The notes: generated by a model from the letters alone, not told the origin. A DNA stretch of 64,000 nt from Amycolatopsis lexingtonensis (GCF_014873755.1 NZ_JADBEG010000001.1:2234501-2298500); one strand, 5' to 3'; counted from the first letter of the stretch, positions 25,319 to 34,222 are shown. Translations and numbers: made by a program.

Positions 25319-25991
25319 CTTCGGTCACTCCCAGGTCCGCCAGCACCCGGCGGCGGAGGTCGTCGTGGTCATCGGTTTCGCGTGGCCGGTGGGTGGCCAC
25401 GATCCGGCCGCCGTCGAGCACCAGCACCCGTTCGGCGAGGCGAAGGGCCTCGTCGACGTCGTGGGTCACCAGCAGCACGCCCGGCCCGTGCCGGCGCCAG
25501 AGATCCAGCACCAGGCCGTGCATCGCGATGCGGGTCAGCGCGTCGAGGGCGCCGAAGGGTTCGTCGAGCAGCAGCAAGTCGGGTTCGCGCACGAGCGCGC
25601 GGGCCAGTGACACGCGCTGTGCCTCACCGCCGGACAGCGTGAGCGGCCAGTCGTCGGCGTGCTCGGCCAGGCGGACCTCGGCAAGCGCTTTCTCTGCCAG
25701 CGCGCGGTCGCCGGACTTCAAGCCGAGGACGACGTTGCGCCAGACCTTCCGCCACGGCAGCAGCCGCGGCTGCTGGAACGCGACCGAGACGGTCCCGGTG
25801 ACGACCGCGCTGCCCTCGAGGTCGCCGTCGAGGCCGGCCAGGACGCGCAGCAGCGTCGACTTGCCGGAGCCGCTGCGGCCCAGCAGGGCGACGAACTCGC
25901 CGCGCTCCACGGTCAGGTCGAGTCCACTGAGGACGGTGCGGTCGCCGAACCGCTTCGTGAGGCCGCGGACCTCGGCTACCGGGTTCGCCAC
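25305..25991 (-). CDS. ssuB: Aliphatic sulfonate ABC transporter, ATP-binding protein
   Basis: A 228-residue ATPase with Walker A GRSGSGKST, the Q-loop FQQPRLLPW typical of the SsuB/TauB group, signature LSGGEAQRV, Walker B LLLLDEPFGALD and the H-loop THDVDEA. The GTG at 25991 lies within the last codons of ssuC (16-nt overlap), indicating coupled translation. Confidence 0.92.
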   Translation of the reverse strand: MANPVAEVRGLTKRFGDRTVLSGLDLTVERGEFVALLGRSGSGKSTLLRVLAGLDGDLEGSAVVTGTVSVAFQQPRLLPWRKVWRNVVLGLKSGDRALAEKALAEVRLAEHADDWPLTLSGGEAQRVSLARALVREPDLLLLDEPFGALDALTRIAMHGLVLDLWRRHGPGVLLVTHDVDEALRLAERVLVLDGGRIVATHRPRETDDHDDLRRRVLADLGVTEDAVA

Positions 25992-26791
25992 CGCAGCACC
26001 TTCCGTTCGAGCAGCCGGACCAGCGCGTCGGTGACCAGGCCGAGCAGGGCGTACAGGACCAGGCCGACGACCACGACGTCGGTGCGCAGGAACTCGCGCG
26101 CGTTGTTGATGAGGTAGCCGACGCCGGCGTCGGCGTTGACCGTCTCGCCGACGATCAGCGCGAGCCAGGCGATGCCGAGCGACTGCCGCAGCCCGACGAG
26201 CCCTTGCGGCAGCGCGCCGGGGATGACGACGTGCCAGAGCCGTTCCGCGCGGCTGAACCCGAGTGCCCGCGAGGCTTCGACGAGGTCGGGGTCGGCGCCG
26301 CGGATTCCCGAGTGGACGTTGAGGTAGAGCGGGAAGGCCACGCCGAGCGCGACCAGCACGATCTTCGTTTCCTCGCCGATGCCGAACCACAGGATGAACA
26401 GCGGGATCAGGCCGAGGAAGGGCAGCGTGCGCAGCATCTGCACCGGCGGGTCGACCAGCACCTCACCCCAGCGGGACAGCCCCGACACGATGCCGAGCAC
26501 CGCCCCGACGGCCGCGCCGATCGCGAACCCGGCGCCGACCCGGCCGAGCGAAACCGCGAACGCGGTCCCGAGTTCGCCGCTGCGCGCGACTTCGGCGCCG
26601 GCTTGCACGACCGTCCACGGTGAACTGAGCTTGTCGGGCGGCAGGGCGCCGGTGGCGCTCGCGAGCTGCCAGGCGGCCACGAGCACCACCGGGCTGATCC
26701 AGCGCCGGAGGTCGAGGCGCCGCGCCTTGCGCGGTGGCCGAGGACCGGCCGGCCGGACGCGCGTGAGCACGCCCGTGGTGGAAATCGACAC
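25976..26791 (-). CDS. ssuC: Aliphatic sulfonate ABC transporter, permease
   Basis: A 271-residue permease with about six helices and the EAA-type coupling loop EASRALGFSRAERLWHVVIPGALP. First gene of the ssuCBAD operon. The 125-nt gap upstream (26792-26916) must hold its promoter, but I cannot see an obvious regulator site. Confidence 0.92.
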   Translation of the reverse strand: MSISTTGVLTRVRPAGPRPPRKARRLDLRRWISPVVLVAAWQLASATGALPPDKLSSPWTVVQAGAEVARSGELGTAFAVSLGRVGAGFAIGAAVGAVLGIVSGLSRWGEVLVDPPVQMLRTLPFLGLIPLFILWFGIGEETKIVLVALGVAFPLYLNVHSGIRGADPDLVEASRALGFSRAERLWHVVIPGALPQGLVGLRQSLGIAWLALIVGETVNADAGVGYLINNAREFLRTDVVVVGLVLYALLGLVTDALVRLLERKVLRWRTR

Positions 26792-26916
26792 GGATTTCTC
26801 CCGGGGACAGGGGTTTCTTCGCTTGCGTGGCCCCGACCTTCCGGTCCCCGGGAAGCGAAGTCAATCCGCGCCCACTCCGTGAACGCCCCGTGTTTCAGCC
26901 CGTGGAACGACTTGGC

Positions 26917-27627
26917 TCAGCCGCCGAACATGACCTTCCATTCGGCGAGCGACCGCGGCCGGTAGACGAAGTTGCTGCGCTTCACTTCCGACAGCGCGGC
27001 CGACGGCTCCGCCGAGTACTGGTGCCCGGGGTAGACGACCGGATCTCCGGCGAGCCCGGCGAGCTGCTGCAGGCTGCGGTAGATCTCTTCGGCGTCGCCG
27101 CCGGGGAAATCGGTGCGGCCACAGCCTTCGAGGAACAGGGTGTCCCCGGAGACGAGCTTGCCCTCGACGAGGAAGCACTGGCTGCCCGGCGTGTGCCCGG
27201 GCGTGTGCAGCAGGCGGATCGGGATGGCTCCGACTTCGAGGACGTCGTCGTGGTCGTGCGCGCGCAGGTCCGTCCCGGACACCCCGGTGACCCGCTTGAC
27301 CCACTCGGTCTCGGCCCCGTTGACGTGGATCGGCACCGGTTGGACGGCGAGCAGCTCGGCGATACCGGGCAGCGAGAAGCCGAGCATGTCCCCGCCGACG
27401 TGATCGGGGTGGTGGTGCGTCGCCAGCACGCCGGTCAGCCGCATCCCGTCGCCCGCCAGCACATCCAGCAGATCCTGCACGGCGTACGCGGGATCGACGA
27501 TGACCGCGTCCCCGGTTTCGCGGTCGCCGATCAGGTAGGCGAAGTTCAGCATCTGCGTGGCGACGGAGTCCCCGACGGCGAAGTCGCGGCCGGCGAGCAG
27601 CTGCCGGAAGTAGAGCCGATCAGTCAT
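26917..27627 (-). CDS. MBL-fold hydrolase, glyoxalase II-like
   Basis: A 236-residue metallo-beta-lactamase-fold protein with the metal motif HHHPDHVGG, a second histidine in HTPGHTPGS, the bridging Asp in VSGDTLFLEGCGRTD and a final His in YPGHQYS. Glyoxalase II or persulfide dioxygenase-like thioester chemistry is likely; the sequence does not decide. The ATG at 27627 fits the family N-terminus better than an upstream start. Its neighbours, a sulfonate operon and a regulator, give no firm clue. Confidence 0.85.
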   Translation of the reverse strand: MTDRLYFRQLLAGRDFAVGDSVATQMLNFAYLIGDRETGDAVIVDPAYAVQDLLDVLAGDGMRLTGVLATHHHPDHVGGDMLGFSLPGIAELLAVQPVPIHVNGAETEWVKRVTGVSGTDLRAHDHDDVLEVGAIPIRLLHTPGHTPGSQCFLVEGKLVSGDTLFLEGCGRTDFPGGDAEEIYRSLQQLAGLAGDPVVYPGHQYSAEPSAALSEVKRSNFVYRPRSLAEWKVMFGG

Positions 27628-27674
27628 GCCGGACACCCTACGGTCCGGCCGCCGCGCGCCTGCGATGAACAGTG

Positions 27675-28826
27675 TCAAGCGGGCTTGAGCAGCCCCATCC
27701 GATCCGCCATGCCGCGCACCTCACGGGCCACACCTTCCCGGCGCGTGCGAGCGAGCATGGTCGAGATGATCTCTCTCACGAAGGGATTGCTCCGGGTGCG
27801 GATGTGCCCGAGCTTCTCCGCACGGATGAGCAGCGACACCACCTCTTCGTCCGGCCTGCGGATGCCGTACAGCGCACGTGCGTGCTCGATCAGGAACGTC
27901 GTCCGGCGCGAGTCGATGGCCAGTTCCGCCGGATCGAGGGTCTCGGCGAGCCGAGCGGCTTCGGCGTGATCCCCGCGCTCCAGTGCGGACGAGATGCGCC
28001 AGAGGACGACATTGGCCGGACTGAACAGCAGGAAGTTCCTGTTCCCGTGCGCCACGTGCTCAGCCAGGCCGGCCGCTTCGTCGAGGGCCGCGGTCGCGTC
28101 CCCGCCCAGCACCGACTCGGTGTAGCCCGTGGTCAAAGTGAGCGCCCCGCGCACGTCGTAGGCATCGGCCGGGATGTCGTCGAGAGCCCGTTCGGCGAGC
28201 TTCGCCGCACGTTTGTGCGCGCCGAGTCCCGACAAGGCTTGCGTACGCGCGAACTCGGCGAGACCGACCCAGCCGGGCTCTCCCAGCCGCTGAGCAGCTT
28301 CGTGCCCGCGTTCCGCGGCGATCCAGGCCAGCTCGAAAGCGCCGAGCCCCTTCGTGAGAAGAGCGGTGGTGTGGGTCGCCGTGACCAGCGAACGCAAGGC
28401 TTCGGGTTTTTCAGCGTGGGTGTGAAGTGCCACCAGCAGATCAGGAAGCCGAGCCCCTACCTCGGCGTCCTGATTCGCCTGCCGGAGCGCGGCGAGCAAC
28501 TGTGTCTCCGCCAGAAGGACGGCGAGCTCACCGACCGGGGGTTCGGTGCCGTCGAGGTCCGTGCTCAGCAGCGCGTCGCGGATCGCCGGGATGGCGGTGC
28601 CGGCCTGCGGATCACGGATCTCCAGACCATCGCCGGTGATGTCGTACAAGCTGACGCGCAGCGCCCCGGCGATCGCCACGAGGGTCGAGCGCTTGTCGAT
28701 GGCCGAGCGTTCGTTCTCGATCTTGGACAGGTACCCCTTCGACAAGCCGGACAGCCCGGCCAGCTGTTCGAGCGACATACCTCGCCAGCGCCGGAACCGT
28801 CGAATGGTGACGCCGATCGAGTCCAT
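27675..28826 (-). CDS. XRE-type regulator with TPR-like C-terminal region
   Basis: A 383-residue protein. Residues about 8-65 are a Cro/XRE helix-turn-helix (SLEQLAGLSGLSKGYLSKIE). The rest is an all-helical, Ala/Leu-rich array like tetratricopeptide repeats. This architecture is common in actinomycetes beside small Cys/His proteins, as here with the divergent gene at 28899. A palindrome at 28848-28864 between them is the likely operator. Confidence 0.85.
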   Translation of the reverse strand: MDSIGVTIRRFRRWRGMSLEQLAGLSGLSKGYLSKIENERSAIDKRSTLVAIAGALRVSLYDITGDGLEIRDPQAGTAIPAIRDALLSTDLDGTEPPVGELAVLLAETQLLAALRQANQDAEVGARLPDLLVALHTHAEKPEALRSLVTATHTTALLTKGLGAFELAWIAAERGHEAAQRLGEPGWVGLAEFARTQALSGLGAHKRAAKLAERALDDIPADAYDVRGALTLTTGYTESVLGGDATAALDEAAGLAEHVAHGNRNFLLFSPANVVLWRISSALERGDHAEAARLAETLDPAELAIDSRRTTFLIEHARALYGIRRPDEEVVSLLIRAEKLGHIRTRSNPFVREIISTMLARTRREGVAREVRGMADRMGLLKPA

Positions 28827-28847
28827 ACCGGCATGCTACCCACCCAG

Positions 28848-28864
28848 GTTTCCTCCGAGGAAAC
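28848..28864. promoter_or_regulatory. Palindrome between the XRE regulator and the small zinc-finger gene
   Basis: GTTTCCTC, a central C, then GAGGAAAC form a perfect 8-1-8 palindrome in the 72-nt divergent gap. It is the best candidate operator of the XRE regulator. A TTTGTGAACGG and a TTTGTAGATT follow as a loose direct repeat. Confidence 0.6.
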
Positions 28865-28898
28865 GTTTGTGAACGGCGCGTTTGTAGATTCTCTGACC

Positions 28899-29198
28899 AT
28901 GCGTGATCAACTGCTGACTCCACAGCCCGTCCAGGGCGCCCACCAGGACGCGGTGATCTACATCGACCCGGAGGCCATCCATCCGGTCGTCGACGGGAAG
29001 TGGCACCGGACTCGGCTGACCGGCATCCCGCAGGCCGGCCAGCGCGTCACGATGCTGTGCGGGGTCACCGCGTCGGCTGCGTTCCGGCCGCTCGGCCAAC
29101 GCCGGGATCACGGCGTGCCGACGGCCTGCCCGCCCTGCGATTCGCTGTATCGGCGGGAACGCGGCATCCCGCAGCAGCACACCCGGCAAAGCCGCTAG
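28899..29198 (+). CDS. Small zinc-finger-like protein
   Basis: A 99-residue protein with WHRTRLTGIP, then a single Cys in MLCGV and a CPPC pair followed by DSLYRR. The His/Cys spacing (one H, C, then CxxC) suggests a zinc site, as in small zinc-finger proteins found beside XRE/TPR regulators in Pseudonocardiaceae. Function unknown. Its end overlaps the convergent LysR gene by 4 nt. Confidence 0.7.
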   Translation: MRDQLLTPQPVQGAHQDAVIYIDPEAIHPVVDGKWHRTRLTGIPQAGQRVTMLCGVTASAAFRPLGQRRDHGVPTACPPCDSLYRRERGIPQQHTRQSR

Positions 29199-30085
29199 GC
29201 ACCTTGAGGTCCGCCCGCACCCGGCGCGGCCGCCGCGGTCAGCGCGGCCAGCACGGCGGCGACGGCGGGCGGGTCCGGCGGGTCTCCGTAGGTGGCGGCG
29301 TGGATGCGGCGGTGGACGCCCGGCAGTTCGGTCGTGTGGATGTCCGGGCGGCGGTGGGCCGCCAGCGCGAGGCCCGGCAGCGTGGCGACGCCGAGGCCCG
29401 CCGCGACCAGGGACTGGACCACCACCATGTCGTCGCTGAAGGCAGCGATGCGCGGGCTGAAGCCCGCCTGGCCGCACACCACGTCCAGTTCCGCCCGGCA
29501 GCGGTCGCAGCCGCCGATCCAGGCGGAATCGCGGTGGGCGGCCGGCTCGTCGGCCGGATGGCGGCTGATGAGGTGGATCGGGTCGTCGGCGAGGTGGCGG
29601 AACCGGACGCCTTCCTCCTCGAGGCGGGCGCCGGCGTGCTGGAAGACCACTGCGACGTCGATGTCGCCGCGGCGCAGCAGGTCCAGCGCTTCCACCGGGT
29701 GCTGGTCGACCAGGCTCAGTTCCAACCCCGGGTGGTCGTGCGCCAGTGCGGCGGCCGCCTTCGGGACGAGGGTGCTCAGCACGGACGCGTTGGCCGCCAG
29801 CCGGACGCGGCCGGCGCGCAGGCCGACCTGGGCGGCCAGCTCGGTGGCCGCCGCGTCGGCGCGGCCGACGATCTCGGCCGCGCGGCCGGCCAACAGCCGC
29901 CCTTCCGGGGTCAGGCGGATGCCGCGGCCGGCGCGCTGGACGAGCTTGGCGCCGGTCGCCGCCTCCAACCGGGACAGGTGGTGGCTCACCGACGGCTGCG
30001 AATAGTGCAGCTCGCGGGCTGCGGCGGTCACCGAGCCGTGGCGAGCCACCGCGGCCAGGACCTTGAGCTGGACCAGGCTGAGCAT
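29195..30085 (-). CDS. LysR family transcriptional regulator
   Basis: A 296-residue regulator with an N-terminal helix-turn-helix (VTAAARELHYSQPSVSHHL) and a periplasmic-binding-like effector domain. The gene faces the RibD-like reductase across a 97-nt gap; an inverted pair TCAATGC (30098-30104)/GCATTGGA (30121-30128) there is a possible binding site. The inducer is unknown. Confidence 0.92.
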   Translation of the reverse strand: MLSLVQLKVLAAVARHGSVTAAARELHYSQPSVSHHLSRLEAATGAKLVQRAGRGIRLTPEGRLLAGRAAEIVGRADAAATELAAQVGLRAGRVRLAANASVLSTLVPKAAAALAHDHPGLELSLVDQHPVEALDLLRRGDIDVAVVFQHAGARLEEEGVRFRHLADDPIHLISRHPADEPAAHRDSAWIGGCDRCRAELDVVCGQAGFSPRIAAFSDDMVVVQSLVAAGLGVATLPGLALAAHRRPDIHTTELPGVHRRIHAATYGDPPDPPAVAAVLAALTAAAAPGAGGPQGA

Positions 30086-30097
30086 TCATCGACGATA

Positions 30098-30128
30098 TCA
30101 ATGCTTCGTCGGCCGGATTGGCATTGGA
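30098..30128. promoter_or_regulatory. Possible LysR binding site
   Basis: TCAATGC and GCATTGGA form an interrupted inverted repeat with a 16-nt spacer, close to the LysR start at 30085 and upstream of the divergent reductase at 30183. Imperfect, so tentative. Confidence 0.4.
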
Positions 30129-30182
30129 CGTCATGTCCCCGCCCGGGCCATCCTGGGTGCCGACCCCGAGGAAGGCACGACG

Positions 30183-30758
30183 ATGACGGTCACCTGCGAC
30201 CTCACGATCACGCTCGACGGCTACGCGGCCGGGCACCACCAGACCGAGCAGCGCCCGTTCGGCGACGACGGCGGCGACGGCTGGGGCGACCGGTTGCACG
30301 CCTGGTACGGCGAAGGCCACGACGAGCACCCCGCCGAGTTCGACCACATGATGACGGCGAAGGCGTTCATCATGGGGCGCAACATGTTCGGCCCGGTGCG
30401 CGGCGAGTGGGACCGGCCCTACCACGGGCCGGTGTTCGTGCTGACCCACCACCCGCGCGAACCGCAGCCGATGGCCGGCGGCACCACGCTCCACTTCGTC
30501 ACCGACGGCATCGAGGCCGCGATGGATCGCGCGCGCGAAGCCGCCGGGGACGGCGGCATCTCCGTCCACGGCGGCGCGACGACCGTCAACCAGTACCTCG
30601 CCGCGGGCCTGATCGACGAGCTGCGGCTGCACATCTCACCGTTCACGCTCGGCGCCGGCGTCCGGCTGTTCGACGGCGTACCCCCGCTGAACCTCGAGCA
30701 GATCGACGGGCGCTCGACGCCGTCGGTCACGCACCTGCGGTATCGCGTGCTCCGCTGA
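30183..30758 (+). CDS. Dihydrofolate reductase/RibD C-terminal-like protein
   Basis: A 191-residue protein of the RibD_C family: TCDLTITLDGYAAG at the start, FIMGRNMFGPVRGEW, ISVHGGATTVNQYLAAGLID and the C-terminal ISPFTLGAGVRLFDG. These NADPH-binding proteins rarely have a known substrate. GAGGAAG lies before the ATG. Probably controlled by the divergent LysR. Its 3' end overlaps the convergent oxidoreductase by 32 nt. Confidence 0.85.
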   Translation: MTVTCDLTITLDGYAAGHHQTEQRPFGDDGGDGWGDRLHAWYGEGHDEHPAEFDHMMTAKAFIMGRNMFGPVRGEWDRPYHGPVFVLTHHPREPQPMAGGTTLHFVTDGIEAAMDRAREAAGDGGISVHGGATTVNQYLAAGLIDELRLHISPFTLGAGVRLFDGVPPLNLEQIDGRSTPSVTHLRYRVLR

Positions 30759-31701
30759 AATTCCCGGTGGTGAGCACGAGCCGGCCGAAGACCTCGCCCA
30801 CGTCCAGCTTCCGGTGCGCCGCCTCGGCCCGTTCCAGTGGCAGCACCTCGTGCACGACCGCCCGCAGGCCGCCGGCGAAGAGATCGGCGGTGACGGCGGA
30901 CCGGTCGGCCATCGGCACGGTGTCCGCGCTGAACGTCGCGAAGGACAACGACTTCCGGAAGTCCGCGAGCAGCTCCTTCCCGAAGTCGGCGGGCGGGTAG
31001 CCGCCCATCACGCCGACGGCCACCAGGCGCCCGTTGGGGTTGAGCTTGCCGAAGAACGACGGGAGGTCCGGGCCGGCCACGATGTCGAAGATGACGTCGA
31101 AGCCCCCGGCTCCCCCGCCGTCGCGGCCGAGCACCTCGGTCGCGCCCAGTTCCCGCAGGCGCTCGCCGCGCTCGGGCGACGACGTCGTCACCGCGATCCT
31201 CCCGGCGCCGCCGCGGGCCGCCAGCTGGACCGCCATGATGCCGATGCCGCCGGCCGCGCCGCGCACCAGCACCGACTCGCCCGGGGCGAAGTGCGCGTGG
31301 CGCAGTCCGAAGTGGGCGACCATGCCCGAGCTGCCGAGCGTCACGGCGTCGACGGGCGAGACGGCGGGCGGGAGCGGGACGAGCGTCTCCACGGAAGCGA
31401 CCGCCTGCTCGGCGTAACCGCCGCCGACGCCGGTGAAGGCCCAGACCCGCCGGCCCAGCCAGGCCGGGTCGACGCCGTCGCCGACCGCGGCCACCGTGCC
31501 GGCGATCTCGCCGCCGAGGACGTGACCGGCCTGGAACCCGTGGTCCCCGAGCGCACCGCTGCGGATCACGACGTCGACGCCGCCGACGCCGATCGCTTCG
31601 GTGCTGATCAGCACCTGCCCGCCGGCCGGGCTCGGGACCGCGAGGTCGACGACGGCCAGCCCTTCGGGACCGCCGAATTCCTGCACCGCGACTGCTTTCA
31701 C
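30727..31701 (-). CDS. Zinc-type/quinone oxidoreductase (MDR superfamily)
   Basis: A 324-residue NADPH-dependent reductase: GGPEGLAVVDLAVPSPAGGQ, the nucleotide-binding VRGAAGGIGIMAVQLA (near 145-160) and a catalytic-domain GHVLGGEIAGTV. It has no catalytic or structural zinc cysteines, which places it with quinone oxidoreductases. Divergent from a TetR gene that probably represses it. Confidence 0.9.
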   Translation of the reverse strand: MKAVAVQEFGGPEGLAVVDLAVPSPAGGQVLISTEAIGVGGVDVVIRSGALGDHGFQAGHVLGGEIAGTVAAVGDGVDPAWLGRRVWAFTGVGGGYAEQAVASVETLVPLPPAVSPVDAVTLGSSGMVAHFGLRHAHFAPGESVLVRGAAGGIGIMAVQLAARGGAGRIAVTTSSPERGERLRELGATEVLGRDGGGAGGFDVIFDIVAGPDLPSFFGKLNPNGRLVAVGVMGGYPPADFGKELLADFRKSLSFATFSADTVPMADRSAVTADLFAGGLRAVVHEVLPLERAEAAHRKLDVGEVFGRLVLTTGNFSGARDTAGA

Positions 31702-31744
31702 TGTCTTCTCCGTCGTTCCGGAATGGATGGTCGACCGCGGACGC

Positions 31745-31766
31745 TAACGGACGCCCCCGTCCGGTT
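31745..31766. promoter_or_regulatory. Probable TetR operator
   Basis: AACGGACG and CGTCCGGTT form a near-perfect inverted repeat in the 80-nt gap between the quinone oxidoreductase and the TetR gene, close to the TetR start. One extra G breaks the symmetry. Confidence 0.55.
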
Positions 31767-31781
31767 GGCTAAAGTGAGGGA

Positions 31782-32351
31782 GTGACCGAGGTTTTGTCTC
31801 ACGTCCTGCGCTCCGACGCCCGGGACAACCGCGAACGCATCCTCGAAGCGGCCCGCGCGGTGTTCGCGGTCGACGGCCTGGCGGTGCCGATGCGCGAGAT
31901 CGCCCGCCGGGCCGACGTCGGCCCGGCGACCCTGTACCGCCACTTCCCGACGAAGGAAGCGCTGGCCACCGAGGCGTTCGCCGACCAGATGCGCGCGTGC
32001 TACACGCTCGTCGACGAGGGCCTCGGCGACCCCGATCCGTGGCGCGGGTTCACCACGGTGCTCGAGCAGCTGTGCAAGCTGCACGCCCGCGACCGGGGCT
32101 TCACCGCGGCGTTCATGGCCGAGTTCCCGCACGCCCTGGACTTCGCGGGGGACCGCGAACGCGCGGTGAAGTCGCTCGGGGAGCTGACCCGCCGGGCCAG
32201 GGACGCCGGTCACCTGCGCCCCGACGTCGAACTGGCCGACGTGATCCTGGTGCTCATGGCGAACGGCGGCATCCAGGCCGCGTCACCGGCGGCGCGCGTC
32301 GCGGCTTCACGGCGCTTCGCCGCTCTCGCGATCCGGGGCCTGCGGGCCTGA
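31782..32351 (+). CDS. TetR family transcriptional regulator
   Basis: A 189-residue repressor with helix-turn-helix MREIARRADVGPATLYRHFP. The GTG at 31782 follows GAGGGA. The ligand domain is unassigned. The gene order implies control of the divergent quinone oxidoreductase. Its 3' end overlaps the convergent PheRS-like gene by 45 nt. Confidence 0.92.
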   Translation: MTEVLSHVLRSDARDNRERILEAARAVFAVDGLAVPMREIARRADVGPATLYRHFPTKEALATEAFADQMRACYTLVDEGLGDPDPWRGFTTVLEQLCKLHARDRGFTAAFMAEFPHALDFAGDRERAVKSLGELTRRARDAGHLRPDVELADVILVLMANGGIQAASPAARVAASRRFAALAIRGLRA

Positions 32352-33443
32352 CGCCCACTGGTGGCCGCTCCCCCGGTGCAGGGCGGCGTACACGCGGTCT
32401 CGCAGGACGTTGGCCTCATGGTCGGACAAGGTGGCGCCCAGCGGGCGGAGCACCAGGCGGACCAGGAGGTTCCGCTGCCCGCGGTGGGCCCCGAGCCGGG
32501 CGAGCGCGGCCGGCGGCAGGTCCGCGCACGGCGTCTCCTGGCGGATCTCGACCGACTCGACGACGTCGGCTTCGTCGCCGAGGGCGTCCCGGACCCGGTC
32601 GCCGAGGTCTTCGGCCCGGTCGCCCGCGTCGACCGCGATCGACAGGTCACGGCGTACCGGCGGCAGCGCCGACACCGGCCGGTAGGGCGCGAGGTCGGTC
32701 AGCTGCGCGGCGACGGCCGGCTCGGCCGACCGCAGGAGCCGGATGTCGGGGATGCCCTTGCGCAGCATCACCATCCGGTCGAGCCCCATGCCGAGCGCGA
32801 GCCCGGACCATTCGGAGCCGAGGCCGGCACGCGCCAGCACGGCGGGGTGCGCGAGCCCGCACTCGGCGACCTCCACCCAGCGGCCGTCTTGCTCGACGTC
32901 GAGCTGCGCACCGTCCACTGTGTACGGATGACGCCGGGGCTCGAGCCGCCACTTCAGGCCCGGCACGAGCGCGGCGACCATGTCCTCGAGGTCGGCGCGG
33001 CCGGTGGGGTGGCGGGTGATCCGCCACAGGTCGAGCTGGTGGGGCGTGCCGGTGTGCAGCCGGTCGATGCTGTCCCGCCGGTAGACGATCCCGGGGCAGA
33101 CGAGCAGGACGTCGTCGGCCGGGCAGGCGGCGAGGGCCCGCAGCGCGGCGGGGACCATGGCGGTGGAATGGCTGCGCAGGACGTGGCCGTCGTCGACGTA
33201 CCGGGTGTAGCGGGCATCGCGGGTGACGTCGGCGGGGTCGTAACCGAGGTTGTCGTAGTTGTCGGCGATGGTGACGATCCGATCGCCGGGCCAAAGACGG
33301 ATGCCGGTCGGCCAGAGGCTGCTCAGTGCCTCGACGGCCTGGGCGACGACGAGTTGTACGGCGTGCGCCCCGGCCCGCGCGTCGGTGAGATCGCGGACGG
33401 CGAGATCACGGATGAGCTGGGCGGGGGTGAGTGGTTCGGGCAT
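32307..33443 (-). CDS. Single-chain phenylalanyl-tRNA synthetase-like protein
   Basis: A 378-residue class II synthetase-like protein. Motif 2 is YRRDSIDRLHTGTPHQLDLW (near 120-140), motif 3 is GLALGMGLDRMVML followed by GIPDIRLL, and residues about 275-375 form an FDX-ACB anticodon-binding domain as at the C-terminus of PheT. Bacterial PheRS is normally a PheS/PheT heterotetramer; this fusion resembles the mitochondrial enzyme and what genome annotators have called a PheS-related mystery ligase. No editing domain. It could aminoacylate tRNA or another carrier. GGAGG precedes the ATG. Confidence 0.8.
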   Translation of the reverse strand: MPEPLTPAQLIRDLAVRDLTDARAGAHAVQLVVAQAVEALSSLWPTGIRLWPGDRIVTIADNYDNLGYDPADVTRDARYTRYVDDGHVLRSHSTAMVPAALRALAACPADDVLLVCPGIVYRRDSIDRLHTGTPHQLDLWRITRHPTGRADLEDMVAALVPGLKWRLEPRRHPYTVDGAQLDVEQDGRWVEVAECGLAHPAVLARAGLGSEWSGLALGMGLDRMVMLRKGIPDIRLLRSAEPAVAAQLTDLAPYRPVSALPPVRRDLSIAVDAGDRAEDLGDRVRDALGDEADVVESVEIRQETPCADLPPAALARLGAHRGQRNLLVRLVLRPLGATLSDHEANVLRDRVYAALHRGSGHQWASGPQAPDRESGEAP

Positions 33444-33485
33444 GACGGGACCTCCGGGATGAGCGGGCTGGTGAGGGAAATGGCT

Positions 33486-33589
33486 CCCCCTGGCCCGGCA
33501 CCCGGCGAGGTCAGTGCGTCCGCTGTTTCGCGCCCGTCAGCCGACGGTGGGCGTGGCACCGGAACCCCGCCGGCACGAGGGCCAGGGGG
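33486..33589 (-). promoter_or_regulatory. Possible structured leader of the PheRS-like gene
   Basis: The 222-nt gap 33444-33665 holds an exact 11-bp inverted pair, CCCCCTGGCCC at 33486-33496 and GGGCCAGGGGG at 33579-33589. It would bring the two ends of the leader RNA together 43 nt before the start codon. No Phe-rich leader peptide is visible in it. Confidence 0.35.
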
Positions 33590-33665
33590 CCGGTAAATCG
33601 GCGGTACTCCGCGACGACGGCCACACATCCAGGCTAGTGGCAACGTCACGTCGTTTTCTCTTCCC

Positions 33666-34178
33666 TCACTCGCCCACCTCCCCGTCGGCCAGCTCCCGCA
33701 GCACATCCAGGTGCCCCACGTGCCGCGCCGTCTCCTGCACCACGTGCGCCACCACCCAGCGCACCGTGAACTCCCCCCTCCTCCGGGTCCGGTCATCCGG
33801 CCCCAGCCGCCGCAACGCCTTCTCCGCCCGCCCCCACTCCGCCCGGTACGCGGCCACCACCGACTCCGGCGTGTCGGATTCCGCCAGGTCCCAGCTCGGG
33901 TCCGGCGTCCCCGCCCACAGCGACGGCAGGTCCGCCCCACCCGCCTCGATGCACAGCCACCAGCGCTCCACCGCCGTCAGGTGCTTCACCACCCCCAGCG
34001 CGCTCATCCGTGGCGAAGTCGGCAACGGGGTCGCCGCCGCCTGGTCCGTCGTCAGGCCCGCCAGCTTGTTCACCGCCGTCGCGCGCAGGAACTGCAGGAA
34101 GTCCAGCTGGAGGCGCAGTTCGTCGGCCGCGAGCCTCGCGGGCCAGCGGCGGTGCGTCTTCGAACTCGTGTTCGACAT
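33666..34178 (-). CDS. DinB/DUF664 family protein (mycothiol-transferase-like)
   Basis: A 170-residue four-helix-bundle protein with the metal-binding His pattern of the DinB superfamily: VKHLTAVERWWL, then HVVQETARHVGHLDVLREL. In actinobacteria DUF664 proteins include mycothiol S-transferases for detoxification. The ATG at 34178 is used because an upstream GTG adds only six residues. A second, related protein is at 61746. Confidence 0.82.
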   Translation of the reverse strand: MSNTSSKTHRRWPARLAADELRLQLDFLQFLRATAVNKLAGLTTDQAAATPLPTSPRMSALGVVKHLTAVERWWLCIEAGGADLPSLWAGTPDPSWDLAESDTPESVVAAYRAEWGRAEKALRRLGPDDRTRRRGEFTVRWVVAHVVQETARHVGHLDVLRELADGEVGE

Positions 34179-34222
34179 GACCGCAACGTACCCCACAGGT
34201 CCGACAAAATAGAGTGATCGCC

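Noticed and set aside
33444..33665. tRNA or T-box RNA in front of the PheRS-like gene
   Set aside because: No cloverleaf, no T-box sequence and no Phe-rich leader peptide; only a long-range inverted pair.
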